From JAFGNB01 sp050304135 (lineage in GTDB: Bacteria; Fibrobacterota; Chitinivibrionia; Chitinivibrionales; Chitinispirillaceae): a stretch of 64,000 nt of DNA. Below are positions 33,525 through 41,379 of this stretch, one piece after another. A program made the translations under genes and the position numbers. The stretch spans positions 72,859 through 136,858 of the forward strand of contig JBNLDC010000029.1 of NCBI GenBank assembly GCA_050304135.1, in the 5' to 3' direction. The notes under the pieces are model-generated. The model ran no database searches. It was not told the origin of the DNA and saw only the letters and a program-made list of their open reading frames with translations. Position 1 is the stretch's first letter, and each line of letters opens with the position of its first letter.

Positions 33525-35483
33525 TTAAGGTGCAACAATAATTGTATACACGGATGGTGTTTCACAGCTGTCAGAGGCGACTATTTTAATGGTATCGGTT
33601 TCGTTACTTTCCTTTGGTCGTTTTATATAATAGTAGTAGTCCCTGCTGAAAATTTCCGTAGTCGACTGCACTGAACACCTGACGTTATACCCGCCGTATT
33701 TCTGAGAAATACCGAAAGAGTTGAAATCACCGATGTGGACAAGGTATTCATAGGTGTCTGATGAAAATTTCGGTGACGGTTGAACTTCTTCAAATCCGAA
33801 ATAGCGTACAGTTCCGGTCCGTCCAATAGGTACCATGGTGTCCGAAATCCACTTCGCCATCGGCATCTCGTCAAGATAACAAGGGTTGGGTGTGTATGTA
33901 TTCTTAGGCTTTACGTTAATCTGGTACGTTAATACGGTCTCCTTGTTTTCAGCTGTCACTGTTATTTCGATCTTCCGGGTATTCGTTTCCGATGGAGGTG
34001 TGCACGTAAAGAATTTCGCTGAGTTCGGCCATACTTCCGGAGTAATGGCGACACCGTCAAGTAGAACTCGGGCAGTCGCTTTGGGGGAGGATGGTACCGG
34101 TTGCACGCCCAGAATCAATTCGGAGTTGAGCTCGACCGTGTAGGAAAGTGAATCCGGGCGAAATACTGGTGTTACCCTTATTGTGCCGGTGGATGTACCT
34201 GTGAGATTTACTCCCCGTATAACTGTCAGCAAATCTGAAAGGGTTGCACAATCCGCAGGAGGCTCACTCAATGTATCTGTGTAGTAGGATACATCGACTA
34301 CATAGTCCAACATTGTTCTTTTATCCCCGGCGATAACGGATATATTAATCCTGAGGGAATTTTTCTCAAAATATTTATTTACCCAGTAATAAAAGACATC
34401 AGATTCATCACGTTTTTCAGGCGTAACAGGGTCCCAGGTAACAACTGAAATGCACGCTTCAGGTGAACTTGTAACCGGTCGAATGCCCAGCAGGTTACCG
34501 GTAGCTATCCGGACGGAATAAAAATGGATCTCAGGATCAAAATCCGGTTGTAAATCTACGATCGTCGAGTCTTCGCTGCTATATGGTCGAACTATGGTCA
34601 GAATGTCAGTGAGGGTTGCATCCGATGATGGGACATCAAGAGTATCCGGCGGTTCCTCAAGGGAATCGGAAGTGTACCGTACATTTATAGCATAGGATAA
34701 TTTGGATGTCCCATCTTCGGCAGTGACACTAATTTCAATGACTCTTTCAGCAGTGTCGGAATTGTAGTTACACGTAAAGAACTCTTCCGCATCAGACCAC
34801 TCTGATGCAGAGATGGTATCTCCATCGAGAACAACGCTGATACTCGCCCGGGAAGAGGAGGGTACCGGCCGAATCCCCAGGACCTTACTGGTATCAATAC
34901 TAACAGAATAGGAATGCGTTTCGGATTTAAACTCAGGAGTCAATTGAATAACATCGTAAGTTAGCTTAACAGAATCACCATCTGGCCGTTGGGTGGTCAC
35001 GATGTCGGATAACGTTGCATCCGATGATGGGGGGGTAAAGAACGTAACTTCGATGGAATACACTTGTTCCGTTTTACCGTCTTCCGCGGTAACCGTAATT
35101 TCGATATCTCTTGTGCCGGTGCCGGATTCATAGTTGCATGTAAAGAATTCCTCGGAATCTGTCCAGTCCTGTGTGGAAATGGTGGCCCCGTCAAGCGATA
35201 CTATGATGCTTGCTTTAGGGTCTACCGACATTGGCTGAATGCCGAGCACAGACGCAGTATCTACGGTAACAGCATAAAAGAGCGTGTCGGAATGAAACTC
35301 AGGTTCGAGTTCCGCGATGAAATAGTCATTTGTTTCGGATGTGTCATCCGGTCTTTCAACTATCCGGATAGCCGAAAGTGTGGCCTGAGAGGATGGTGCA
35401 TCCTGAGGACCTTGAAAATCACATGAAATGAGGACCCACATGAAAAATGATAAAGACAGCGTTTTGATAATGTTGATTTTCAT
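33525..35483 (-). CDS. Lipoprotein with cadherin-like beta-sandwich repeats (copy A)
   Basis: A 652-residue lipoprotein; lipobox VLISC (Cys near 20). Five related units of ~110-125 residues follow, each beginning SSxATLSDI or similar, with a conserved SVLGIRPVPSSPKASISVVLDG segment, a hydrophobic-FFTC step, and a closing IEISVTAEDGTSxLxYxIxV strand. This is the cadherin-like beta-sandwich pattern found in cell-surface proteins. The last unit is divergent and ends in VYTIIVAP. The next gene upstream encodes a close relative in the same order. Surface adhesion or binding is inferred from the fold only. Confidence 0.85.
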   Translation of the reverse strand: MKINIIKTLSLSFFMWVLISCDFQGPQDAPSSQATLSAIRIVERPDDTSETNDYFIAELEPEFHSDTLFYAVTVDTASVLGIQPMSVDPKASIIVSLDGATISTQDWTDSEEFFTCNYESGTGTRDIEITVTAEDGKTEQVYSIEVTFFTPPSSDATLSDIVTTQRPDGDSVKLTYDVIQLTPEFKSETHSYSVSIDTSKVLGIRPVPSSSRASISVVLDGDTISASEWSDAEEFFTCNYNSDTAERVIEISVTAEDGTSKLSYAINVRYTSDSLEEPPDTLDVPSSDATLTDILTIVRPYSSEDSTIVDLQPDFDPEIHFYSVRIATGNLLGIRPVTSSPEACISVVTWDPVTPEKRDESDVFYYWVNKYFEKNSLRINISVIAGDKRTMLDYVVDVSYYTDTLSEPPADCATLSDLLTVIRGVNLTGTSTGTIRVTPVFRPDSLSYTVELNSELILGVQPVPSSPKATARVLLDGVAITPEVWPNSAKFFTCTPPSETNTRKIEITVTAENKETVLTYQINVKPKNTYTPNPCYLDEMPMAKWISDTMVPIGRTGTVRYFGFEEVQPSPKFSSDTYEYLVHIGDFNSFGISQKYGGYNVRCSVQSTTEIFSRDYYYYIKRPKESNETDTIKIVASDSCETPSVYTIIVAP

Positions 35484-35533
35484 ATTGTGTTTCTGATAAT
35501 GTTTCTCATTGTTTTGACTACGACACAAGACTT

Positions 35534-37501
35534 TCAGGGTGCAACAATAATCGTATACACGGATGGTGTTTCACAGCTGTCCGAGGCGACTATTGTGATG
35601 GTATCTGTTTCTTTGCTTCCAGTTGGTCGTTTTATATAATAGTAGCGATCGTACAGAGCGTACTTCCTGTTGAAAATTTCTGAAGTACCCTGCACTGAAC
35701 ATTCAACGAAATACGGGCCGTATTTCGGAGAAAAACCGAAATAGTTGAAATTACCGATGTGGACAAGGTATTCATTGGTGTCTGATGTAAATTTCGGTGA
35801 TGGTTGAACTTCCTCAAGTCCGAAATAGCTTATTATAGACCCACCTCGAAGGTTCATTTTCACAGTATCTGAAATCCACTTCACCATCGGCATTTCGTCA
35901 AGATAACACGGGTTAATGGTGTATGTTTTTTTATGTTTTACGGTAACTATGTAGGTTAATTGGTTTTTCTTGTCTTCCGCTGTCACTGTTATTTCGATTC
36001 TCCGGTTATTCGTTTCCGATGGAGGTGCGCACGTAAAGATTCCCGCTGAGTCCGACGTAATGGCGACACCGTCAAGCAGTACACGGGCAGTCGCTTTGGG
36101 GGAGGATGGTACCGGTTGCACACGCAGAATCGATTCGGAGTCGATTACGACCGTGTAGGAAAGTAAATCCGGGCGAAATACTTGTGTTAACGGCCAGGGG
36201 GAATTATATGTAGAATTTCCATGCCATATAAATGTCTGCAAATATGAAAGGATTGCACAATCCGCAGGAGGCTCATTCAATGTATCCGTATAGTATGATA
36301 CACTTATTTTGTAGTTCATAATTGATTTTTTATCCCCGGCCATTACTGATATATCAATACTGCGGTAATTACCTCCGTATACCCAGTAATAAAAAGCATC
36401 AGATCCATCACGTTTTTCAGGTGTAACATGGCCTTCGTTGGTCATAAATGAAATGCATGCTTCCGGTGAATTTGTAACCGGTCGAATGCCCAGCAGGTTG
36501 CCGGTAGCTATCCGGAGGGAATACGAATGGATCTCAGGATTAAAATCCGGTTGCAGGTCTACAATCGTAGAGTCTTCACCGTTATATTGTCGAACTTTTG
36601 TCAGAATGCCAGTGAGACTCGCATCTGATGATGGTGCATCAAGAGTATCCGGTGGCAACTCCAATGAATCGCTGGTGTACCGAACACTTATGGAATAAGA
36701 TGCATTAGATGTTCCGTCTTCGGCAGTGACGGAAATCACGATTTCTCTTGTATCGGTATCGGATTTGCGGGAACACGTAAAGAACTCTTCCGCATCAGAC
36801 CACTCTGATGCGGAGATGGTATCTCCATCGAGAACAACGCTGATACTTGCCCGGGAAGAGGAGGGTACCGGTCGAATCCCCAGAACCTTACTGGTATCAA
36901 TAGTAACAGAATAGGAATGCGTTTCGGATTTAAACTCCGGAGTCAATTGTATACTATCGTAATCTTCGTTATCAGAATCACTGTCCGGTCGTTGGACGGT
37001 CACGATGTCGGATAACGTTGCATCCGATGATGGGGGTGTAAAGAACGTAACTTCGATGGAATACACTTGTTCCGTTTTACCGTCTTCCGCGGTAACCGTA
37101 ATATCGATATCTCTTGTGCCGGTGCCGGATTCATAGGTACACGTAAAGAATTCCTCGGAATCCGTCCACTCCTTTATGGAAATGGGGGCCCCGTCAAGAG
37201 AAACGGTGATGTTTGCTTTAGGGTCTGTCGGCACGGGCTGAATGCCAAGCACAAACGCAGTATCTACGGTGTCAGCATAAAAGAGCGTGTCGGAATGAAA
37301 CTCTGGTTCGAGTTCCGCGAGAAAGTAATCATCTGCTTCTGAAGCGTCTTGCGGACGCTCCACAATCCGGATGGCTGCGAGGGTAGCCTGAGATGATGGG
37401 GCGTTCTGAGGATTGTTCGTGAGTTCACATGAAATGAGAACGAAAGGTAAAATCACTAGAGATAGTAGTTGGATGATGCTGATTTTTATGGAGTTTATCA
37501 T
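35534..37501 (-). CDS. Lipoprotein with cadherin-like beta-sandwich repeats (copy B)
   Basis: A 655-residue paralogue of the gene directly downstream, with the same domain order and long near-identical stretches, so the pair arose by tandem duplication. The lipobox is VLISC. The five repeats again end in VYTIIVAP. Differences cluster in the third to fifth units, where loops vary and short insertions occur, including several extra residues before the final YYYIKRP. Only 50 bp separate the two genes; copy B lies upstream in the shared transcription direction. Confidence 0.85.
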   Translation of the reverse strand: MINSIKISIIQLLSLVILPFVLISCELTNNPQNAPSSQATLAAIRIVERPQDASEADDYFLAELEPEFHSDTLFYADTVDTAFVLGIQPVPTDPKANITVSLDGAPISIKEWTDSEEFFTCTYESGTGTRDIDITVTAEDGKTEQVYSIEVTFFTPPSSDATLSDIVTVQRPDSDSDNEDYDSIQLTPEFKSETHSYSVTIDTSKVLGIRPVPSSSRASISVVLDGDTISASEWSDAEEFFTCSRKSDTDTREIVISVTAEDGTSNASYSISVRYTSDSLELPPDTLDAPSSDASLTGILTKVRQYNGEDSTIVDLQPDFNPEIHSYSLRIATGNLLGIRPVTNSPEACISFMTNEGHVTPEKRDGSDAFYYWVYGGNYRSIDISVMAGDKKSIMNYKISVSYYTDTLNEPPADCAILSYLQTFIWHGNSTYNSPWPLTQVFRPDLLSYTVVIDSESILRVQPVPSSPKATARVLLDGVAITSDSAGIFTCAPPSETNNRRIEITVTAEDKKNQLTYIVTVKHKKTYTINPCYLDEMPMVKWISDTVKMNLRGGSIISYFGLEEVQPSPKFTSDTNEYLVHIGNFNYFGFSPKYGPYFVECSVQGTSEIFNRKYALYDRYYYIKRPTGSKETDTITIVASDSCETPSVYTIIVAP

Positions 37502-37673
37502 CAGTTGTTGTTCTTTTCCGTTAGTTTTTTTACTATAGTTGAAATCATCAAGTAGTAGTACTTACAAATATATCATGAAATTCAAGTGGCATATCGGCTG
37601 AAACGGAAAAAGTGTTTTCCGCTGGAAAACAGCAATTAAAGCGGATTTACAATGCCTGGTTTTCGGCTGTATC

Positions 37674-37882
37674 TAGTGTCTGTCCGAAAACCCCTCCGGT
37701 CTGCGGACAGCTGCGACACACGTTCTGCGTTGTCGATCTGCATCGTCATATTTTCAATACTATGCCTGGTTGCCTCCGGCGCTCTCCGTGGGGTGAAATG
37801 CGGGTAGGGTCGAGTCGACCTCCGCGCATCCCATATGTCTCGCTTGTCCTCGCCCACGGAAGTAGTTTCCAGGCAGACACTA
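37674..37882. mobile_element. Short element with terminal inverted repeats (MITE-like)
   Basis: A 209-bp stretch bounded by TAGTGTCTG at 37674-37682 and CAGACACTA at 37874-37882, with weaker pairing continuing inward. It has no plausible gene of its own. A clear target duplication was not seen. A separate GTTTTCC-GCT-GGAAAAC hairpin (37614-37630) lies just outside. The structure fits a non-autonomous transposon remnant. The whole 420-bp gap 37502-37921 contains nothing else recognised. Confidence 0.5.
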
Positions 37883-37921
37883 TTTAATGAAAATGGAAAA
37901 AAAGAGTGGGTTTTAGAACGG

Positions 37922-39733
37922 TTATCGTGATGGTGCTGACCATTTATTTTTACCTGCGACCACCTCATTGTACAGTTTGATATACTGTTTGTTTCCCGGT
38001 GCATACACCTGCAGATATTTACACCAATGAAGGCTGTGATCGAATATCCCCTCCGCACTGTATGCTTTTGCCAGATAGTAAGCTGCCTCCAGAAAAAGCG
38101 GGAAGAGTCTGGTTGATTCCAGAAACATCGGAATGGCTTTCCGGTATTCACCCTGCCGGTAATAGATTGCACCCTTATTGAAATGAAGATTAATCATATA
38201 AGGATCGGTACGTTCGATTGCAGAATAATCAGCAAGCGCGTCGTCGTAATTGCCCTTGAGTGTTGAAATATAAGCTCGTTGATTATAGGCGAAAGTGTTA
38301 TTGGGATTGCAACGAAGGGATTTTTCCAACAGAGTGGAGATACTGTCAGTGGCTTCGGACGGCTCAGGGAAATGTGATGCCCGGCAGACATACATATCGG
38401 AACGGAAATCCTGAATATAACGATAGATGAACAATGCCGAAAGTGCCCACCATACGATCATGCCTGCAAGTAACAGGTATTTCCCCCATCCGTTCGGCAA
38501 TTGGACAGTCTGCGGTCTGGTTGTTCGTCGGGAGAGTATCGCCAGCGACAACCAGGAAAAAAAAGTACAGTACAGGAAGTGCGCTATCGATACCAGTTGG
38601 GCCAGCAGAAAGCATCCCGCGCAGGAAAGTGCACTAAAAAAGAGAAGGTCCCTGTAAAACGGGGTGTTCTCCCTGGACCTGAATTTCGTACCGATGCAGA
38701 ATATCAGGAACAGGGCCATCAGCACCACGCCGACGATACCGTATTCGAACAGTAGTTCAAGGATCTCGTTATGAGAATTGTAGAGCGGGTCTCTGAAAGG
38801 AAAAACAAAACCGATTTCGCGTGTGCAATATCTGCGGAATACTTTAGCGAAGGTATTGGCCCCGTAGCCGAACCAAAAATTGTTCATGGCGACAGGAATC
38901 GTTTCCTTCACAATCAGGACACGGTTATGGGTGAACCGGTTGATGCCCTGGTATCCCTCCGAGCCGATACGGTAGAGCAGCATCATGCCGCCAAGCAGTA
39001 GCAGTCCCGAAAATACGAGCGTTGCCGATCGCGTCAGTTTTTTTAACCGGGGTGACTGCAGCCGTTTCTGAAAAAACAGGAGTGTAGGGAGAATAAAGAA
39101 TATCAGAATGGCTTTTATTCCTCTGCTGGGGCTGAAAATCGCGATCAGCAGAAAGAGTACCAGTGATACTCCCGGAAGAATACGTCCCCATTTCCCGGAG
39201 TGCGACAGGAGAAGCAGCGTATAGGGGAAGGTACACAGCAGGTAATACGCGAGTGCATTCCGGTTTATATACGTCGATCCGACCAGTTCGGAGCTGGACC
39301 ATGCGAAGAAATCGTTTCCGGTAAGCTGCAGCAGATAATACAGCATCACGATAAGTGCACCTGCATGCCACAGGGTAAACAAAATGACCAGTTTACGTTT
39401 GCTGTCGAGCAGAATGTATGCTTCAAAGAAAAGCAGTATCGAGAGAGCTAGATCGCCGTAGAATATCCAGTCGGAAAGCCTGTTCTGAAAACATATAGCC
39501 GCAGTATACAGAAGCAGTAAGAGAGCAACGATTACTGTTTTTCTGCCCGGATAAACAATTTTACCTGTTCTGAAAACATTAAAAAGAAGTACTCCCGAAA
39601 TGAGCAGGATAACTGATCGTGCGATAAAAAATTTTATAAGACCGGCATTGAGTGTACTGTTCCATACCAGAGTAGGTACAAGGAATACGGCCATGCACAG
39701 GAGGATAAAGGCGACACGTTTTGAGGTGATCAT
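37922..39733 (-). CDS. O-antigen-ligase-like membrane protein with TPR tail
   Basis: A 603-residue inner-membrane protein with about ten to twelve membrane segments in the first ~430 residues and the Wzy/WaaL-type pattern: STYINRNALAYYLLCTFP, FSPSRGIKAILIFFILP, a large periplasmic loop with GYGANTFAKVFRRYC and NSHNEILELLFEYGIVGVVL. The C-terminal ~150 residues are TPR units (NPNNTFAYNQRAYISTLKGNYDDALADYSAIE, LHFNKGAIYYRQGEYRKAIPMF). The family ligates or polymerises surface polysaccharide; some bacterial members with TPRs glycosylate proteins instead. The ATG at 39733 has no clear ribosome site. Confidence 0.85.
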   Translation of the reverse strand: MITSKRVAFILLCMAVFLVPTLVWNSTLNAGLIKFFIARSVILLISGVLLFNVFRTGKIVYPGRKTVIVALLLLLYTAAICFQNRLSDWIFYGDLALSILLFFEAYILLDSKRKLVILFTLWHAGALIVMLYYLLQLTGNDFFAWSSSELVGSTYINRNALAYYLLCTFPYTLLLLSHSGKWGRILPGVSLVLFLLIAIFSPSRGIKAILIFFILPTLLFFQKRLQSPRLKKLTRSATLVFSGLLLLGGMMLLYRIGSEGYQGINRFTHNRVLIVKETIPVAMNNFWFGYGANTFAKVFRRYCTREIGFVFPFRDPLYNSHNEILELLFEYGIVGVVLMALFLIFCIGTKFRSRENTPFYRDLLFFSALSCAGCFLLAQLVSIAHFLYCTFFSWLSLAILSRRTTRPQTVQLPNGWGKYLLLAGMIVWWALSALFIYRYIQDFRSDMYVCRASHFPEPSEATDSISTLLEKSLRCNPNNTFAYNQRAYISTLKGNYDDALADYSAIERTDPYMINLHFNKGAIYYRQGEYRKAIPMFLESTRLFPLFLEAAYYLAKAYSAEGIFDHSLHWCKYLQVYAPGNKQYIKLYNEVVAGKNKWSAPSR

Positions 39734-39791
39734 TGGATGGTAACAAACTTGTGGAATGTAACAGTCCGGATTCGCATAGGTAAAAAATATA

Positions 39792-39958
39792 GTAACTACT
39801 CAGGTATCAAATTGTCGATTCCGCTCATCCTGAGCTTGTCGAAGGATAAAGCGGACGTGAAAACTGGGTCCTGGTTCGACAAGTGGTACACTGAGCCTGT
39901 CGAATGTGCTCTCCATGAGCGTATTGAAAACATTGGCACAGAATACCTGAGTAGTTAC
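39792..39958. mobile_element. MITE-like element with perfect 16-bp terminal inverted repeats
   Basis: GTAACTACTCAGGTAT (39792-39807) and its exact reverse complement (39943-39958) bound a 167-bp stretch. Inside are two related imperfect dyads: CCTGAGCTTGTCGAAGG and a diverged reversed copy near CACTGAGCCTGTCGAATG. The interior has no sensible gene. It is flanked by AT-rich bases; no target duplication could be fixed. A partial match to the terminus, ATACCTGAGTGG, occurs at 63629-63640. It occupies the 322-bp gap 39734-40055. Confidence 0.65.
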
Positions 39959-40055
39959 AAAAATATATATGGTACATGCGGGCACAATTTTTAGAATACC
40001 ACTCAGACCGATTGGCCTGTCTGCACGGTAATCAGGGCACAGTCTGCCGATTCGA

Positions 40056-40856
40056 TTATTGTGTGGTACCTGCCCTGATCCCCAGCTTCTCCTTCACCGC
40101 AGGCAGGGGCTGCGGATAGTGCCCCCGGTTCCGGTATTTCTTCGTGTAGATCGCCTGCGTGGGACAGCGGTTGTAACACCGCCAGCAGGCGGCACATTTG
40201 GATTCCCGGAAGCGTGGAAGATCATCCATGGTGATGGCGCCGTATGGACATCCCGCTGCACAGAGGCCGCATCGGGTACAGGCGGTGGCATCAACGAACT
40301 TGGGTCCCATCTGCCATACGCCGAGCCAGCGGGGGAGGCGGAGTGCAAATCGCCGTGATGGCTGTAATGTCACCTCTGGAGCGGTGGATGGGTCACCTGA
40401 AAGCAGTGTTCCAATATTACTGATGAACCGGTTGAAGGTGAGCATTTCCTCCTGCCCCGGAGCATCGGTGTTCGCGTTATTCATGCAGATCATGACGGGA
40501 CGCGTATCAGGCATGTGCAGCGCATCGGCGGCGATGATCCTGTACCCGCGACCAGAAATGCAATGGCAGAGATGGGCGAGCGTACCGGCATTGAAGTTGC
40601 CGAAGGTATTGAAAACAAATGCGGGTTTGTTTTCACTGCGGGGCAGGGATTTGACAAAGCGGTGAAATAGTTCCGGTGAGGTGAGGAAGTGCGACCACGT
40701 GGCGAATCCAATCACATCGAAATGGTCGGACTGGAACTGTTCTTTCAAGGTGATATCATGGAGAGTCCACTCTACTTCGGGCAGGTTCCGCATAATATAG
40801 TCACACGCGGCGCGGGTATTTCCCATGTTCGAGTAGTAATAGAACAGAACTTTCAT
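40056..40856 (-). CDS. EFR1-type flavodoxin-ferredoxin fusion
   Basis: A 266-residue cytoplasmic electron-transfer protein. Residues 1-165 are flavodoxin-like with the FMN phosphate loop YYYSNMGNTRAACDYI and FVFNTFGNFNAGT. The C-terminal part has two 4Fe-4S sets, CTRCGLCAAGCPYGAI and CAACWRCYNRCPTQAI. This architecture is called EFR1. Partners and donors are unknown here; its neighbours do not form an obvious pathway with it. The ATG at 40856 follows a modest GAAAG. Confidence 0.9.
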   Translation of the reverse strand: MKVLFYYYSNMGNTRAACDYIMRNLPEVEWTLHDITLKEQFQSDHFDVIGFATWSHFLTSPELFHRFVKSLPRSENKPAFVFNTFGNFNAGTLAHLCHCISGRGYRIIAADALHMPDTRPVMICMNNANTDAPGQEEMLTFNRFISNIGTLLSGDPSTAPEVTLQPSRRFALRLPRWLGVWQMGPKFVDATACTRCGLCAAGCPYGAITMDDLPRFRESKCAACWRCYNRCPTQAIYTKKYRNRGHYPQPLPAVKEKLGIRAGTTQ

Positions 40857-40944
40857 GACGCCTCGGGTCGTTGTGTTTCACGATCGATAGTGTATCCGTT
40901 ACCCTGAAAACTGCGGTACGACAATTGGCTCCGTTAAAATAAAA

Positions 40945-40975
40945 AAGGGCATTACCGGATGACGATAATGCCCTT
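40945..40975 (-). terminator. Intrinsic terminator
   Basis: AAGGGCATTA/TAATGCCCTT, 10 perfect pairs with an 11-nt loop. On the minus strand it is followed by TTTTTATTTT, a textbook Rho-independent terminator for the small membrane protein gene that ends at 40995. Confidence 0.88.
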
Positions 40976-40994
40976 CTGAATTTTCAACGTGTTG

Positions 40995-41255
40995 CTATTT
41001 ATTCTGATTTTTCCGGATGATATCGTCGATCTCCTGCTGTACCTTTGCCTTGTAGAGTACTTCTTCGAGATCGTGGGCGATTTTCTTCCCCTGCATGAGA
41101 ATTTCCGACCGTTTCTCAAGGAGTGAGAGTTCCAGTTCCCGTTTGCGGTTTTCTTCCGAGCGCAGGCGCAGCCGAATGATACTGTGTCCGATTGAGAGGC
41201 CGAGCAGAAGAATGAAAACCTGTACAAGTAGGATGATTATAAAGCTTGATGTCAT
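40995..41255 (-). CDS. Small membrane protein with coiled coil
   Basis: An 86-residue protein: one N-terminal membrane segment (FIIILLVQVFILLLGLSIG) followed by a long charged helix (SEENRKRELELSLLEKRSEILMQ, VLYKAKVQQEIDDII) that is probably a coiled coil in the cytoplasm. The ATG at 41255 is chosen because it starts right at the membrane segment; AGGAGG lies 13 bp upstream, somewhat far. It has its own terminator downstream. No family recognised. Confidence 0.65.
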   Translation of the reverse strand: MTSSFIIILLVQVFILLLGLSIGHSIIRLRLRSEENRKRELELSLLEKRSEILMQGKKIAHDLEEVLYKAKVQQEIDDIIRKNQNK

Positions 41256-41379
41256 GGTAGGTTTCAGCCTCCTTATAATACTTTCGGCACTATTCCTTTG
41301 AATAAATATAGCTACAGCTGGAGGTGAAAGCAACGTAATACTTAACCGTAACAATTTTGAATCAGCCCGAAAACGGGGT

